Assembly (NCBI GenBank): GCA_002255575.1
Contig: NCAT01000030.1
Span: 1-32,594, forward strand
Direction of reading: 5' to 3'
Length of the DNA: 32,594 nt
Origin: Acidocella sp. 20-57-95
Lineage (GTDB): Bacteria > Pseudomonadota > Alphaproteobacteria > Acetobacterales > Acetobacteraceae
The notes below the pieces were generated by a model that did no database searches, was not told the origin of the DNA, and saw only the letters and a program-made list of their open reading frames with translations. The position numbers were made by a program, and so were the translations under genes. Positions 1 to 7,271 of this stretch are shown here, piece by piece; positions within the stretch are counted from its first letter, which is position 1, and each line of letters opens with the position of its first letter.

Positions 1-18
1 TAAAAAACAAAAACAACA

Positions 19-62
19 CCGGACGCCACCGCACAAAGCCGGACAAATAAGGCTTGCACAAA
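19..62. repeat. short direct repeats upstream of the recombinase
   Basis: Two short words each occur twice just upstream of the recombinase promoter: CCGGAC at 19-24 and 39-44, and GCACAAA at 31-37 and 56-62. Repeated subsites before a serine recombinase gene are what a res or accessory binding region can look like. The words are short and I see no full dimeric crossover site, so this role is inferred. The upstream sequence is cut by the window edge. Confidence 0.3.
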
Positions 63-81
63 CCTTATATGAGCGTATAGA
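54..81 (+). promoter_or_regulatory. candidate sigma70 promoter for the recombinase
   Basis: TTGCAC at 54-59 and TATAGA at 76-81 are separated by 16 bases and sit about 30 bases before the ATG at 111. This fits a vegetative promoter. It also argues against the TTG start at 84, which would lie almost on the transcription start. Confidence 0.5.
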
Positions 82-92
82 GTTTGCTCATA
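68..92. promoter_or_regulatory. inverted repeat flanking the recombinase -10 box (possible operator or crossover site)
   Basis: TATGAGC at 68-74 and GCTCATA at 86-92 form a perfect 7-bp inverted repeat with an 11-base centre. The centre contains the candidate -10 box. Many resolvases bind a dyad overlapping their own promoter, which both autoregulates and serves in recombination. That role is inferred here from position only. Confidence 0.4.
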
Positions 93-110
93 CTCACCGA
101 GGGCAAGGCA

Positions 111-779
111 ATGCGGCAGATTATCTCTTACATTCGGGTTAGCACCGGCAAACAAGGCAAGTCCGGCCTGGGCATCGAAGCCCAGCGTGAAGCCATCGCC
201 CGGTTCGCCGCTGCCGAAGGTTGCGAGATTGTTGCCGAGCATATCGAGGTGGAAACCGGCAAGGGTGCCGATGCTATTGACCGCCGCCCGGTTCTGGCTG
301 CCGCCCTCGCCCAAGCCCGCAAGAGCAAAGCCGCCATAGTGGTTGCCAAACTCTGCCGCCTTAGCCGTGACGTGGCTTTTATCTCCGGCATGATGGCCCA
401 GCGCGTGCCGTTTATCGTGACCGAGCTAGGGGCCGATGCTGACCCGTTCATGTTGCATATTTATGCCGCCTTGGCAGAGAAGGAACGGGGCATGATTGCC
501 GACCGCACCCGCGCCGCCCTGGGTGCCAAAAAGGCGCAAGGGGCCGTTCTGGGCAACCGCACGAACCTGCACGAAGCGCAAAGCCTTGGCGCTGCCGCGA
601 ACGCTGCCGGGGCCGAAGCCTTTGCCGCAAATATCCTGCCTATCATTCACCAGATTCAAGCCAGCGGGGCCACAACAGGCCGCGCCATTGCCCAAGCATT
701 GAACGCAAGGGGCATCCGCACGGCGCGGGGAGGTATGTGGCATGATTCGACTGTGCGGAATGTGCTGGCGAGGGGGTAG
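111..779 (+). CDS. small serine recombinase (resolvase/invertase family)
   Basis: A 222-residue site-specific DNA recombinase. The N-terminal resolvase catalytic domain (about residues 3-140) opens with [12 protein letters not shown], in which Ser11 is the expected nucleophile. It also has the conserved LCRLSRD stretch and the [15 protein letters not shown] helix. The C-terminal part (about 160-220), with [19 protein letters not shown] and a following W-STVRNVL motif, matches the DNA-binding 'recombinase' segment rather than a simple Hin-type helix-turn-helix. I chose ATG 111 because GAGGG lies 7 bases upstream and because the longer TTG start at 84 would overlap the promoter. A terminator follows 12 bases after the stop. 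It stands alone beside a tRNA gene, which suggests a remnant or edge of a mobile element. The family call is firm; the natural target is unknown. Confidence 0.88.
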   Translation: MRQIISYIRVSTGKQGKSGLGIEAQREAIARFAAAEGCEIVAEHIEVETGKGADAIDRRPVLAAALAQARKSKAAIVVAKLCRLSRDVAFISGMMAQRVPFIVTELGADADPFMLHIYAALAEKERGMIADRTRAALGAKKAQGAVLGNRTNLHEAQSLGAAANAAGAEAFAANILPIIHQIQASGATTGRAIAQALNARGIRTARGGMWHDSTVRNVLARG

Positions 780-791
780 AATTTTAGGATT

Positions 792-812
792 GGCGGAAAG
801 CTGCCGTTTTTT
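792..812 (+). terminator. rho-independent terminator after the recombinase
   Basis: GGCGG (792-796) pairs with CTGCC (801-805), including one G-U pair, around an AAAG loop. A run of six T follows at 807-812. It begins 12 bases after the recombinase stop codon, so the gene is probably monocistronic. Confidence 0.6.
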
Positions 813-832
813 ACTAGATGCTTACTAGATGC
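811..832. repeat. perfect tandem 11-bp repeat TTACTAGATGC
   Basis: TTACTAGATGC occurs twice back to back (811-821, 822-832). The core CTAGATG recurs inverted as CATCTAG at 861-867, between the Shine-Dalgarno and start of the small ORF, and again directly at 909-915 inside it. This looks like a cluster of binding sites controlling the small ORF. The protein that would bind is not known. Confidence 0.5.
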
Positions 833-866
833 TATGCGATGCTTTTGAAACGATCGGAGGCATCTA

Positions 867-1043
867 GTGGCGAAAAACGACTATATATCTATAAAAATCT
901 CAAAGAACCTAGATGAGTCCTATGCCTATAACCACTCTACGCGCGGAAAAAACTGTTTTCACGAATCTGTGAAATTATCCTTAATCCCGCCTTGTTCCGT
1001 ACCGTATATGCCGTATGTATGCCGTACGAATCATGACCCGTAA
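867..1043 (+). CDS. small ORF, 58 residues, N-terminus resembling a ribbon-helix-helix protein
   Basis: A GTG-initiated frame of 58 codons preceded by a perfect GGAGG at 856-860 with 6-base spacing. The first residues, AKNDYISIKISKNLDE, resemble the short beta strand followed by a helix at the N-terminus of CopG/Arc-type ribbon-helix-helix regulators, such as antitoxins. The rest (Cys/Pro/Tyr-rich, ending at Asp-Pro) does not continue that fold clearly, so it may be a frameshifted or decayed copy. CTAGATG repeats surround its ribosome binding site, which would fit autoregulation. No toxin-like partner is visible. The ribosome binding site is the main support; homology is unverified. Confidence 0.35.
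   Translation: MAKNDYISIKISKNLDESYAYNHSTRGKNCFHESVKLSLIPPCSVPYMPYVCRTNHDP
957..974. repeat. 6-bp inverted repeat TTTCAC/GTGAAA
   Basis: TTTCAC (957-962) and GTGAAA (969-974) form a perfect dyad with a 6-base centre. It lies within the small ORF. Function is unknown. Confidence 0.3.
997..1042. repeat. cluster of five CCGTA words with an 11-bp periodic pair
   Basis: CCGTA begins at 997, 1002, 1011, 1022 and 1038. The pair TATGCCGTATG (1007-1017) and TATGCCGTACG (1018-1028) is an almost exact tandem repeat of one helical turn. It lies 33 bases from the 3' end of tRNA-Glu, whose acceptor arm also contains CCGTA. It could be a recombinase or integrase binding region, but could equally be chance within a small ORF. 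Confidence 0.3.
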
Positions 1044-1074
1044 CGAAAATAGCTCATAAGTATTTAAAATTGCT

Positions 1075-1150
1075 TGGCGTCCCGTAGGGGATTCGAACCC
1101 CTGTTACCGCCGTGAGAGGGCAGCGTCCTGGGCCTCTAGACGAACGGGAC
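1075..1150 (-). tRNA. tRNA-Glu (anticodon CTC)
   Basis: Read on the minus strand, the 76 bases fold as a complete cloverleaf. The acceptor stem is GTCCCGT with ACGGGAC, and the T arm carries GGTTCGAATCC. The anticodon stem CTGCC/GGCGG holds a seven-base loop CTCTCAC with anticodon CTC, and CCA is encoded at the 3' end. Body and loop match bacterial tRNA-Glu. It starts 37 bases downstream of the recJ stop on the same strand, so it could be read through from that operon. Its 3' end faces the recombinase patch, the side where integrated elements usually sit. Confidence 0.95.
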
Positions 1151-1187
1151 GAGGCATCGGCTTGCCTACGCCCGCCATATGAACCGG

Positions 1188-2969
1188 TCAAGCTGGCGCG
1201 GCGTCGGTAATGAGAAAGCCAGCAGAAACCAGGCCATTCCAGCTTTCTGCCCGCAAATAACCAGCCAGATGCAACGGCGCGCCACCCACCCGCGATAATG
1301 CAGCCGCCAGCGCATTCTCCGTGGCGCGAAACAACAGGGCCTTGATCCGGCCGCCGCCTTCGCCCTCCACTATAACGCGGATCGTGGAACCATCCTTGCC
1401 GATCCGGTCAGACTTCACCACACGCACACGGGGCAATACAAATAGCGGCTCTTCATTGCTGTTGCCAAACGGCCCAAGCCTCGCCACTGCTTGTGCAAAG
1501 GCGGTATCGGCGCCCGCCACTGCGAGTACGCCTTCCAGCACTAAATCAGCCGCATTCGGTAACGCGGTTGCAGCAGCTAAGCGTTCATCGAGGAAGGCGT
1601 GAAATGCTTCAACACCATCACTGGGCAATGAGAATCCGGCCGCCATTGCATGGCCGCCACCGGTGCTGAGCAAGCCGGCCTGACGCGCAGCGATCACCAC
1701 GGCGCCTAAATCCAACCCCGGCACTGAACGCCCCGAGCCTTTCGCAACCTCTTCTGAAATACCCGCCACCAAAGCCGGGCGGTTGAATTTTTCCTTTAAG
1801 CGGCCGGCAACAATGCCCACCACACCAGGGTGCCAACCATGTTGCGCTACCAAAATCACCGGATGACCGGCGGCTATCTGCGCCTCGGCCTGAGCCATGG
1901 CTGTTTGTAAAATCCCAGCCTCAACTGTCTGACGCTGGCGGTTTACATCATCGAGCATGGCGGCCAATGTTTTTGCCGTATCTTCATCTTCTGCAAGTAA
2001 CAAACGCAATCCCATATCAGGCTCCGCGATCCGCCCCGCGGCGTTGATGCGCGGCCCCAAGGCAAAACCACAATTCATGGCGGTCGGCGCTTCAGTCACC
2101 TTTGCCACATCCAGCAAAGCTGCGATCCCTGGCCGATGCCGCCGCGCCATTATTTTCAAACCTTGCGTGACAAGGGCGCGGTTCAACCCGGTTAGCGGCA
2201 TCACATCACAGATCGTTGCCAGCGCCACAAAATCCAGCAGTTCACGCAAATCTGGTTCTGGTCTCGTTTTGAAAAAGCCCTGTTGGCGCAGTGTGCGCAG
2301 CAAGGCGATGCCGCCAATGAATGCCACGGCGGTGGCGCAAATGCTGCCCAAGCCAGACGTGCAATCCAACCGGTTTGGGTTCACCGTCGCGGTGATTTTC
2401 GGTGTCATGCCGTCAGATTTATGATGATCAAACACCAACACATCAACCATGTTGTGCAAAGGCGCAAACGCTTCATGCCCGGTGGTACCGCAATCGACGC
2501 AAATAAGCAGTTTGGCGCCTCGTGCGGCCATACCGCGCAAGGCCGTCGGGTTCGGCCCGTAGCCTTCCAAAATCCGGTCCGGCACATGGTGCAAAACCTG
2601 GCAGCCTAGGTCACGCAACAGCGTTACCATCAAGGCCGCACTACACGCGCCATCGACATCATAATCACCGAACACGCCCACGCACTCACCGGCTTGAACA
2701 GCCGCCGCCAACCGCGCCGCTGCCTTGTCCATATCGCGCAAACTTGAAGGGTCTGGCAGCAAGGCCCGCAATGTGGGCGCTAGAAAATCTGGCGCCTGTG
2801 CTAAGCTCACGCCGCGTGCTGCCAGCATCCTGCCGATCAGTTCTGGTAACCCCAGACTCTGTGCAATGGCCTGGCCAATCCGCTCTTCGCCCTCGCGCCA
2901 AACCCAGCGCCGTCCTGTCAGGCTTTGTTCAACGCCTAAAACCGTCAAACCATTCAGTCCGGTGACCAT
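1188..2969 (-). CDS. recJ: single-stranded-DNA-specific 5'-3' exonuclease RecJ
   Basis: A 593-residue RecJ, which degrades single-stranded DNA 5' to 3' in recombination and mismatch repair. The DHH phosphoesterase core is clear: GDYDVDG at 101-107, VDCGTTG near 158-164 and DHH at 181-183, whose Asp and His residues bind the Mn/Mg ions. The DHHA1 domain follows with STGGGHAMAAGFSL near residue 435, then a C-terminal OB-fold-like region. Length is normal for the family. The start lies inside the last codons of glpX (16-base overlap) and has no evident Shine-Dalgarno, so translation is probably coupled to glpX. It is the last protein gene of the minus-strand run before tRNA-Glu. Confidence 0.96.
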   Translation of the reverse strand: MVTGLNGLTVLGVEQSLTGRRWVWREGEERIGQAIAQSLGLPELIGRMLAARGVSLAQAPDFLAPTLRALLPDPSSLRDMDKAAARLAAAVQAGECVGVFGDYDVDGACSAALMVTLLRDLGCQVLHHVPDRILEGYGPNPTALRGMAARGAKLLICVDCGTTGHEAFAPLHNMVDVLVFDHHKSDGMTPKITATVNPNRLDCTSGLGSICATAVAFIGGIALLRTLRQQGFFKTRPEPDLRELLDFVALATICDVMPLTGLNRALVTQGLKIMARRHRPGIAALLDVAKVTEAPTAMNCGFALGPRINAAGRIAEPDMGLRLLLAEDEDTAKTLAAMLDDVNRQRQTVEAGILQTAMAQAEAQIAAGHPVILVAQHGWHPGVVGIVAGRLKEKFNRPALVAGISEEVAKGSGRSVPGLDLGAVVIAARQAGLLSTGGGHAMAAGFSLPSDGVEAFHAFLDERLAAATALPNAADLVLEGVLAVAGADTAFAQAVARLGPFGNSNEEPLFVLPRVRVVKSDRIGKDGSTIRVIVEGEGGGRIKALLFRATENALAAALSRVGGAPLHLAGYLRAESWNGLVSAGFLITDAAPA

Positions 2970-3940
2970 GTTTTGGTATCGAAATTATGATGCGCTTCCA
3001 CGTAGCGCACCGTACCGGACTTGCTGCGCATTACAATCGAATGCGTCACCGCATTATGACCGGTGCGATGCACGCCACGCAACATCGGCCCGGTGGTAAC
3101 ACCGGTGGCCGCAAACATCACATCGCCCTTGGCCATATCAGCGGTATTATAAATTCGGTTAGGGTCCGTGATGCCCATGGATTTGGCACGTTCAATCTGC
3201 GTGTTATCCTCAAATAGTAAACGTCCCTGCATCTGGCCGCCGATGCAACGCAACGCCGCCGCCGCCAACACGCCTTCTGGCGCACCGCCTGAGCCCAAAT
3301 AAATATCAATGCCGGTATCAGGCTGAGAAACCGCAATCACGCCGGCCACGTCACCATCACCGATCAGCATAATCCGCGCACCCGCTTCCCGGCATTTGGC
3401 GACGATCTCAGCGTGGCGCTCGCGTTCCAGCATGCACACCATCAAATCCGACACATCGCATTTTTTTGCACGTGCCAGGTTGCGTAAGTTTTCACCGACA
3501 GAAGCCTCCAGCGACACGATACCTTCAGGTAGCCCACCGCCAACCGCAATCTTGTCCATGTAAATATCAGGCGCGTGAAGAAAATTTCCGTGCTCGGCCA
3601 GTGCCACCGTCGCGATCGAATTGGGAGCCCCCTTGGCGGTAATGGACGTGCCTTCCAGCGGGTCTACCGCGATATCCATCGCAGGCCCGCCAATCCCCAC
3701 CTTCTCGCCAATGTAGAGCATCGGCGCTTCATCCATCTCGCCTTCGCCAATCACGACAGTTCCATCAATCGCCACCGTGTCGAACGCTTTACGCATGGCC
3801 TCCACCGCCGCGCCATCGGCTTCGTTCTTCTTGCCCCGGCCAATCCAGCGCGAGGCCGCAAGGGCCGCGGCCTCGGTCACGCGCACCAATTCCAGCGCGA
3901 GGTTACGATCCCAAACGTCTTCCGGCTTTCTGGAACTCAT
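2954..3940 (-). CDS. glpX: class II fructose-1,6-bisphosphatase GlpX
   Basis: GlpX-type enzyme, 328 residues, converting fructose-1,6-bisphosphate to fructose-6-phosphate in gluconeogenesis. Some members also act on sedoheptulose-1,7-bisphosphate. Metal- and phosphate-binding motifs are visible: GEGEMDEAPM near residue 66, DPLEGT near 93, and GDGDVAGVIAV in the middle. An ATG at 3949 would add three residues. I prefer ATG 3940 because AAGGA then sits at about 8 bases. The gene starts 28 bases after the hom stop codon and overlaps the recJ start, so it appears to sit in a translationally tight operon. Confidence 0.95.
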   Translation of the reverse strand: MSSRKPEDVWDRNLALELVRVTEAAALAASRWIGRGKKNEADGAAVEAMRKAFDTVAIDGTVVIGEGEMDEAPMLYIGEKVGIGGPAMDIAVDPLEGTSITAKGAPNSIATVALAEHGNFLHAPDIYMDKIAVGGGLPEGIVSLEASVGENLRNLARAKKCDVSDLMVCMLERERHAEIVAKCREAGARIMLIGDGDVAGVIAVSQPDTGIDIYLGSGGAPEGVLAAAALRCIGGQMQGRLLFEDNTQIERAKSMGITDPNRIYNTADMAKGDVMFAATGVTTGPMLRGVHRTGHNAVTHSIVMRSKSGTVRYVEAHHNFDTKTWSPD

Positions 3941-3968
3941 GGGCGGCATCCTTGCATTTCAGGGTTAA

Positions 3969-5261
3969 CTAATTTGGCTCGATCCTGATCAGTGCTGGTG
4001 TTTCCAACACTGAGTCGAGCGCTTTTATGTCCGCAATCGCGTGCATGATTGCGGCCTCGTTGGTCTCGTGCGTCACCAGCACAATCGGCACCGCTTCGCC
4101 AGGCTTGCGGCCATGCTGCAACATCGATTCCAACGAAATATGTTGGTTGCGTAAAATCGCCGTCACATCGGCCAGCACGCCGGGCTGGTCCACCACCATC
4201 AGGCGTAAATAATAGGTACCGGTAAGGGCGGCCATGGGCACCGCCGGGCTCACTGACAATGCATTCGCGTGCGCGCCCCATACCGGAATATGGCTGCCGC
4301 GCGCTATATCAATTAAATCAGCGACCACTGCAGATGCAGTCGGCCCCGCCCCAGCACCACGGCCTTGCAAAAACACCGTTCCGGCAAAATTACCTTCAGC
4401 CAGCACCGCATTAAACACGCCGTCAACCGCTGCCAGCAAGGTTTGTTTCGGCACCATGGCAGGGTGCACGCGCACTTCCACGCCAGCCGCAGTTTCACGC
4501 GCAATGCCGAGTAGTTTAATCCGATAGCCCAACTCATCCGCAAAACTAATATCGAGCGCACTGACGCGGCGAATGCCCTCAATATGCACACCGGCAAAAT
4601 CCACCGGGCGGCCGAAAGCCAAGGCGGCGAGTATGGAAAGCTTATGCGCTGCATCCACACCATCAATATCAAATGACGGGTCAGCCTCGGCATAACCTAG
4701 CGCCTGCGCATCGGCCAGCACATCATGAAAATCGCGCTTTTCCTCACGCATCACGGTGAGGATATAGTTACAAGTCCCGTTCAAAATTCCCGCCACGCGC
4801 GAGATTTTATTGCCCGCCAAGCCTTCACGCAGCGCCTTGATGACGGGAATGCCACCGGCCACGGCCGCTTCAAACCCGAGCGCAACATTCGCCGCCTCTG
4901 CCGCCTTGGCCAGTTCTGTTCCATGCACCGCTAATAGCGCCTTGTTCGCGGTTACCAACGGCTTGCCCACCGCCAAAGCTGCCTGCGCCAAATCCCGTGC
5001 CGAACCTTCAGAACCGCCAATAAGCTCAACAACCACATCCACATGCGGGTCATGCGCCAGCGCCACGGCATCATCATGCCAGCCGAAACCATCCAGCGAG
5101 ACGCCACGGTCACGGGTTTTATCGCGCGCGGAAACCGCCGTTACAATAATCGGTCGGCCCGCCCGGGTGGCGATCAACTCAGCATTTTCTTGTAATAATT
5201 TAACAACACCTGCGCCAACTGTACCCAGCCCGGCGATACCCACTTGCAAACGGCGTGTCAT
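3969..5261 (-). CDS. hom: homoserine dehydrogenase with C-terminal ACT domain
   Basis: A 430-residue NAD(P)-dependent homoserine dehydrogenase, which reduces aspartate semialdehyde to homoserine on the route to threonine and methionine. The Rossmann motif GLGTVG is at 11-16, VTANKALL at 103-110, and the catalytic-domain signature NGTCNYI at 161-167. A C-terminal ACT domain (about 345-425, with DQPGVLADVTAILR) suggests allosteric control, usually by threonine. The ATG overlaps the stop of the upstream aminotransferase in a 4-base ATGA arrangement, implying translational coupling and shared amino-acid metabolism. Confidence 0.96.
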   Translation of the reverse strand: MTRRLQVGIAGLGTVGAGVVKLLQENAELIATRAGRPIIVTAVSARDKTRDRGVSLDGFGWHDDAVALAHDPHVDVVVELIGGSEGSARDLAQAALAVGKPLVTANKALLAVHGTELAKAAEAANVALGFEAAVAGGIPVIKALREGLAGNKISRVAGILNGTCNYILTVMREEKRDFHDVLADAQALGYAEADPSFDIDGVDAAHKLSILAALAFGRPVDFAGVHIEGIRRVSALDISFADELGYRIKLLGIARETAAGVEVRVHPAMVPKQTLLAAVDGVFNAVLAEGNFAGTVFLQGRGAGAGPTASAVVADLIDIARGSHIPVWGAHANALSVSPAVPMAALTGTYYLRLMVVDQPGVLADVTAILRNQHISLESMLQHGRKPGEAVPIVLVTHETNEAAIMHAIADIKALDSVLETPALIRIEPN

Positions 5262-6478
5262 ACAGCGCTACTTTCAACTATTTCTTCAACCGGCCCGCCA
5301 TTATCGGTCAGCAGGAAGCCACGAATATTTCGAATCGCCTGCCGCAACCGGTGATTATTTTCAACGAATGCGATGCGCACATGACCATCACCATATTCGC
5401 CGAACCCAATGCCAGGCGCCACTGCAACTTTGGCTTTTGCCAGCATTAGCTTCGAGAATTCTACACTTCCCAGATGTGCATAGCGCGGCGGGATCGGCGC
5501 CCAGGCGAACATCGAGCCTTGCGGTGCCGGCAAATCCCAGCCGGCGCTGGTGAGCCCCTTCACCACAATATCGCGGCGCTCCTTATAAATTTCCCGCACC
5601 TCGGCCACACAATCCTGCGGACCATTCAGCGCCGCTGTCGCCGCCACCTGGATCGGCGTGAACGCGCCATAGTCGAGGTACGATTTCATCCGCGCCAGCG
5701 CTGAGATCAAACGCGGGTTGCCCGCCGCAAACCCCATCCGCCAGCCGGGCATGGAATAGGTTTTAGACATCGAGGTGAATTCCACCGTAATATCCTTGGC
5801 CCCCGGTACTTGCAGCACCGACGGCGGCGGCTTGCCGTCAAAATAAATCTCAGCATAGGCGAGGTCAGAAATGATGAACAAATCGTGCCGCTTGGCCAGG
5901 GCCACCAGGTCCTTATAAAATTCCAGCTCGGCCATATGGGCGGTCGGGTTCGAGGGGAAGTTCACAATCAGTGCGGTCGGCTTGGGCACTGAATGGCGCA
6001 CGGCGCGGTCAATGGCCTGCAGCATCTCATCGCCTGGTTCCGCAGGGATAGAGCGCACCGAAGCGCCTGCGATGATAAAGCCAAACTGATGGATCGGGTA
6101 GGATGGGTTGGGCACCAAAATAGTGTCACCCGGGCTGGTAATGGCGGCGGAGAGGTTTGCGAGCCCCTCTTTCGAGCCTAAGGTGGCAATCACCTCGGTC
6201 TCCGGGTCCAATTTCACCCCAAAGCGGCGGTCGTAATACCCGGCCAACGCACGGCGCAGCCCGGGAATGCCCTTACTGGTGGAATAGCGGTGGCTGCGCG
6301 GGTCCTGCACGGTTTCCACCAATTTCGCCACAATGTGCGGCGGCGTCGGGCTGTCAGGATTGCCCATACCAAGATCGATAATATCCTCGGCGGCCGCGCG
6401 CGCCTTGGCTTTGGCCTGATTGACCTCGGCAAAAACATACGGTGGCAGGCGGCGGATACGATGGAATTCTTCGGTCAT
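5258..6478 (-). CDS. alaC: PLP-dependent class I/II aminotransferase, AlaC/LL-DAP-aminotransferase-like
   Basis: A 406-residue fold-type I aminotransferase. Lys239 in SMSKTYSMPGWRMG is the expected PLP Schiff-base lysine, and SNPTA (176-180) and SDLAYAE (204-210) are the usual cofactor contacts. The C-terminal HVRIAF arginine should bind the substrate carboxylate. Overall it resembles E. coli AlaC (glutamate-pyruvate transaminase), a group often labelled LL-diaminopimelate aminotransferase, so substrate is not certain from sequence. It directly precedes hom with a 4-base overlap, pointing to aspartate-family or alanine synthesis. The gene follows the lipoprotein stop by 34 bases. Confidence 0.85.
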   Translation of the reverse strand: MTEEFHRIRRLPPYVFAEVNQAKAKARAAAEDIIDLGMGNPDSPTPPHIVAKLVETVQDPRSHRYSTSKGIPGLRRALAGYYDRRFGVKLDPETEVIATLGSKEGLANLSAAITSPGDTILVPNPSYPIHQFGFIIAGASVRSIPAEPGDEMLQAIDRAVRHSVPKPTALIVNFPSNPTAHMAELEFYKDLVALAKRHDLFIISDLAYAEIYFDGKPPPSVLQVPGAKDITVEFTSMSKTYSMPGWRMGFAAGNPRLISALARMKSYLDYGAFTPIQVAATAALNGPQDCVAEVREIYKERRDIVVKGLTSAGWDLPAPQGSMFAWAPIPPRYAHLGSVEFSKLMLAKAKVAVAPGIGFGEYGDGHVRIAFVENNHRLRQAIRNIRGFLLTDNGGPVEEIVESSAV

Positions 6479-6512
6479 GGGTAACTCTCTTTAAGGCTTG
6501 GTAAGGCGACGA

Positions 6513-7220
6513 CTAATAAACCAGTTGCACAAAGCCGCCAGACCCAACGGCGGCGGCCTTCATTTCAATAATCGTGGGCGACAAACCAGTCGCCGTTAAG
6601 GCATCGGCGATGGCGCGGGCGCGGTGCACCGCCAAAATCAGCGCTTGGCCATCCGGGCCGCCTGTTTGCTCGCCAAACCCGCCGACCAAAATGCGGGCAT
6701 CGCCCCGGTCGGCAACGGCGCGCTGCAGCGTTTTCAGCATCTCAGCGTGCAAAATGGCAGACCCCGGTTCAAACGCGATCGCGACCGGCACGCTCGGCGG
6801 GCTTTGGGGCTTTTCAGCCGGGGGCGTGGGTTTGGCGGCTTCTGTAAGGCCAGATGAAACCGGCTCGCTCACGCCGGGCACCGCCGGTACGGGCGGTGGG
6901 GCGCTTGGCAGCACCAAACCTGCCAACGCCGCAGGGTTGGCCTTGGTGGCGGCAATTTCTGGACTATCCTGGTGTAACCGCGCCTGCAAAGCTGCCTGCT
7001 GCGCCGCCGTTAGCGGCTTCGGCTCCTCCGGGACGGACGCCAAATTCGGGTACGGCAAATCCGCGCCGGGTGGGGCTTGCCGGGGCTGGGCAATCGCGCC
7101 ACCCTGAACATCATGATACATGCCGACAGTCCCGCTACAGCCGCTTAAGACCACCGCTACCATCAACACCGCCACGCCACGTGAAACCCTTATCTTGCTT
7201 AACAAAAAAGCCTCGATCAT
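6513..7220 (-). CDS. lipoprotein with OmpA-like C-terminal domain
   Basis: A 235-residue predicted lipoprotein. A hydrophobic N-terminal segment ends in the lipobox LSGC, making Cys28 the lipidation site. A Pro/Ala-rich linker (about 95-145) leads to a C-terminal part (about 150-235) with an OmpA/MotB-like pattern, for example FEPGSAIL and ARAIADAL. Such domains bind peptidoglycan, but the usual NXXD/R-R signature is weak, so function is tentative. Protein level and partner are unknown. It is divergent from phaC across only 51 bases and is the first gene of the minus-strand cluster. No good Shine-Dalgarno precedes the ATG. Confidence 0.75.
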   Translation of the reverse strand: MIEAFLLSKIRVSRGVAVLMVAVVLSGCSGTVGMYHDVQGGAIAQPRQAPPGADLPYPNLASVPEEPKPLTAAQQAALQARLHQDSPEIAATKANPAALAGLVLPSAPPPVPAVPGVSEPVSSGLTEAAKPTPPAEKPQSPPSVPVAIAFEPGSAILHAEMLKTLQRAVADRGDARILVGGFGEQTGGPDGQALILAVHRARAIADALTATGLSPTIIEMKAAAVGSGGFVQLVY

Positions 7221-7271
7221 GCAGTTTATCCCCTATCTGCCCCAGATCAGAGGCCACGGAAAGGAGCGTCT

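Noticed and set aside
1..1080. CRISPR array or iteron-type origin at the left edge
   Set aside because: Repeats are short, few and irregularly spaced, with no spacers, Cas genes or replication initiator nearby.
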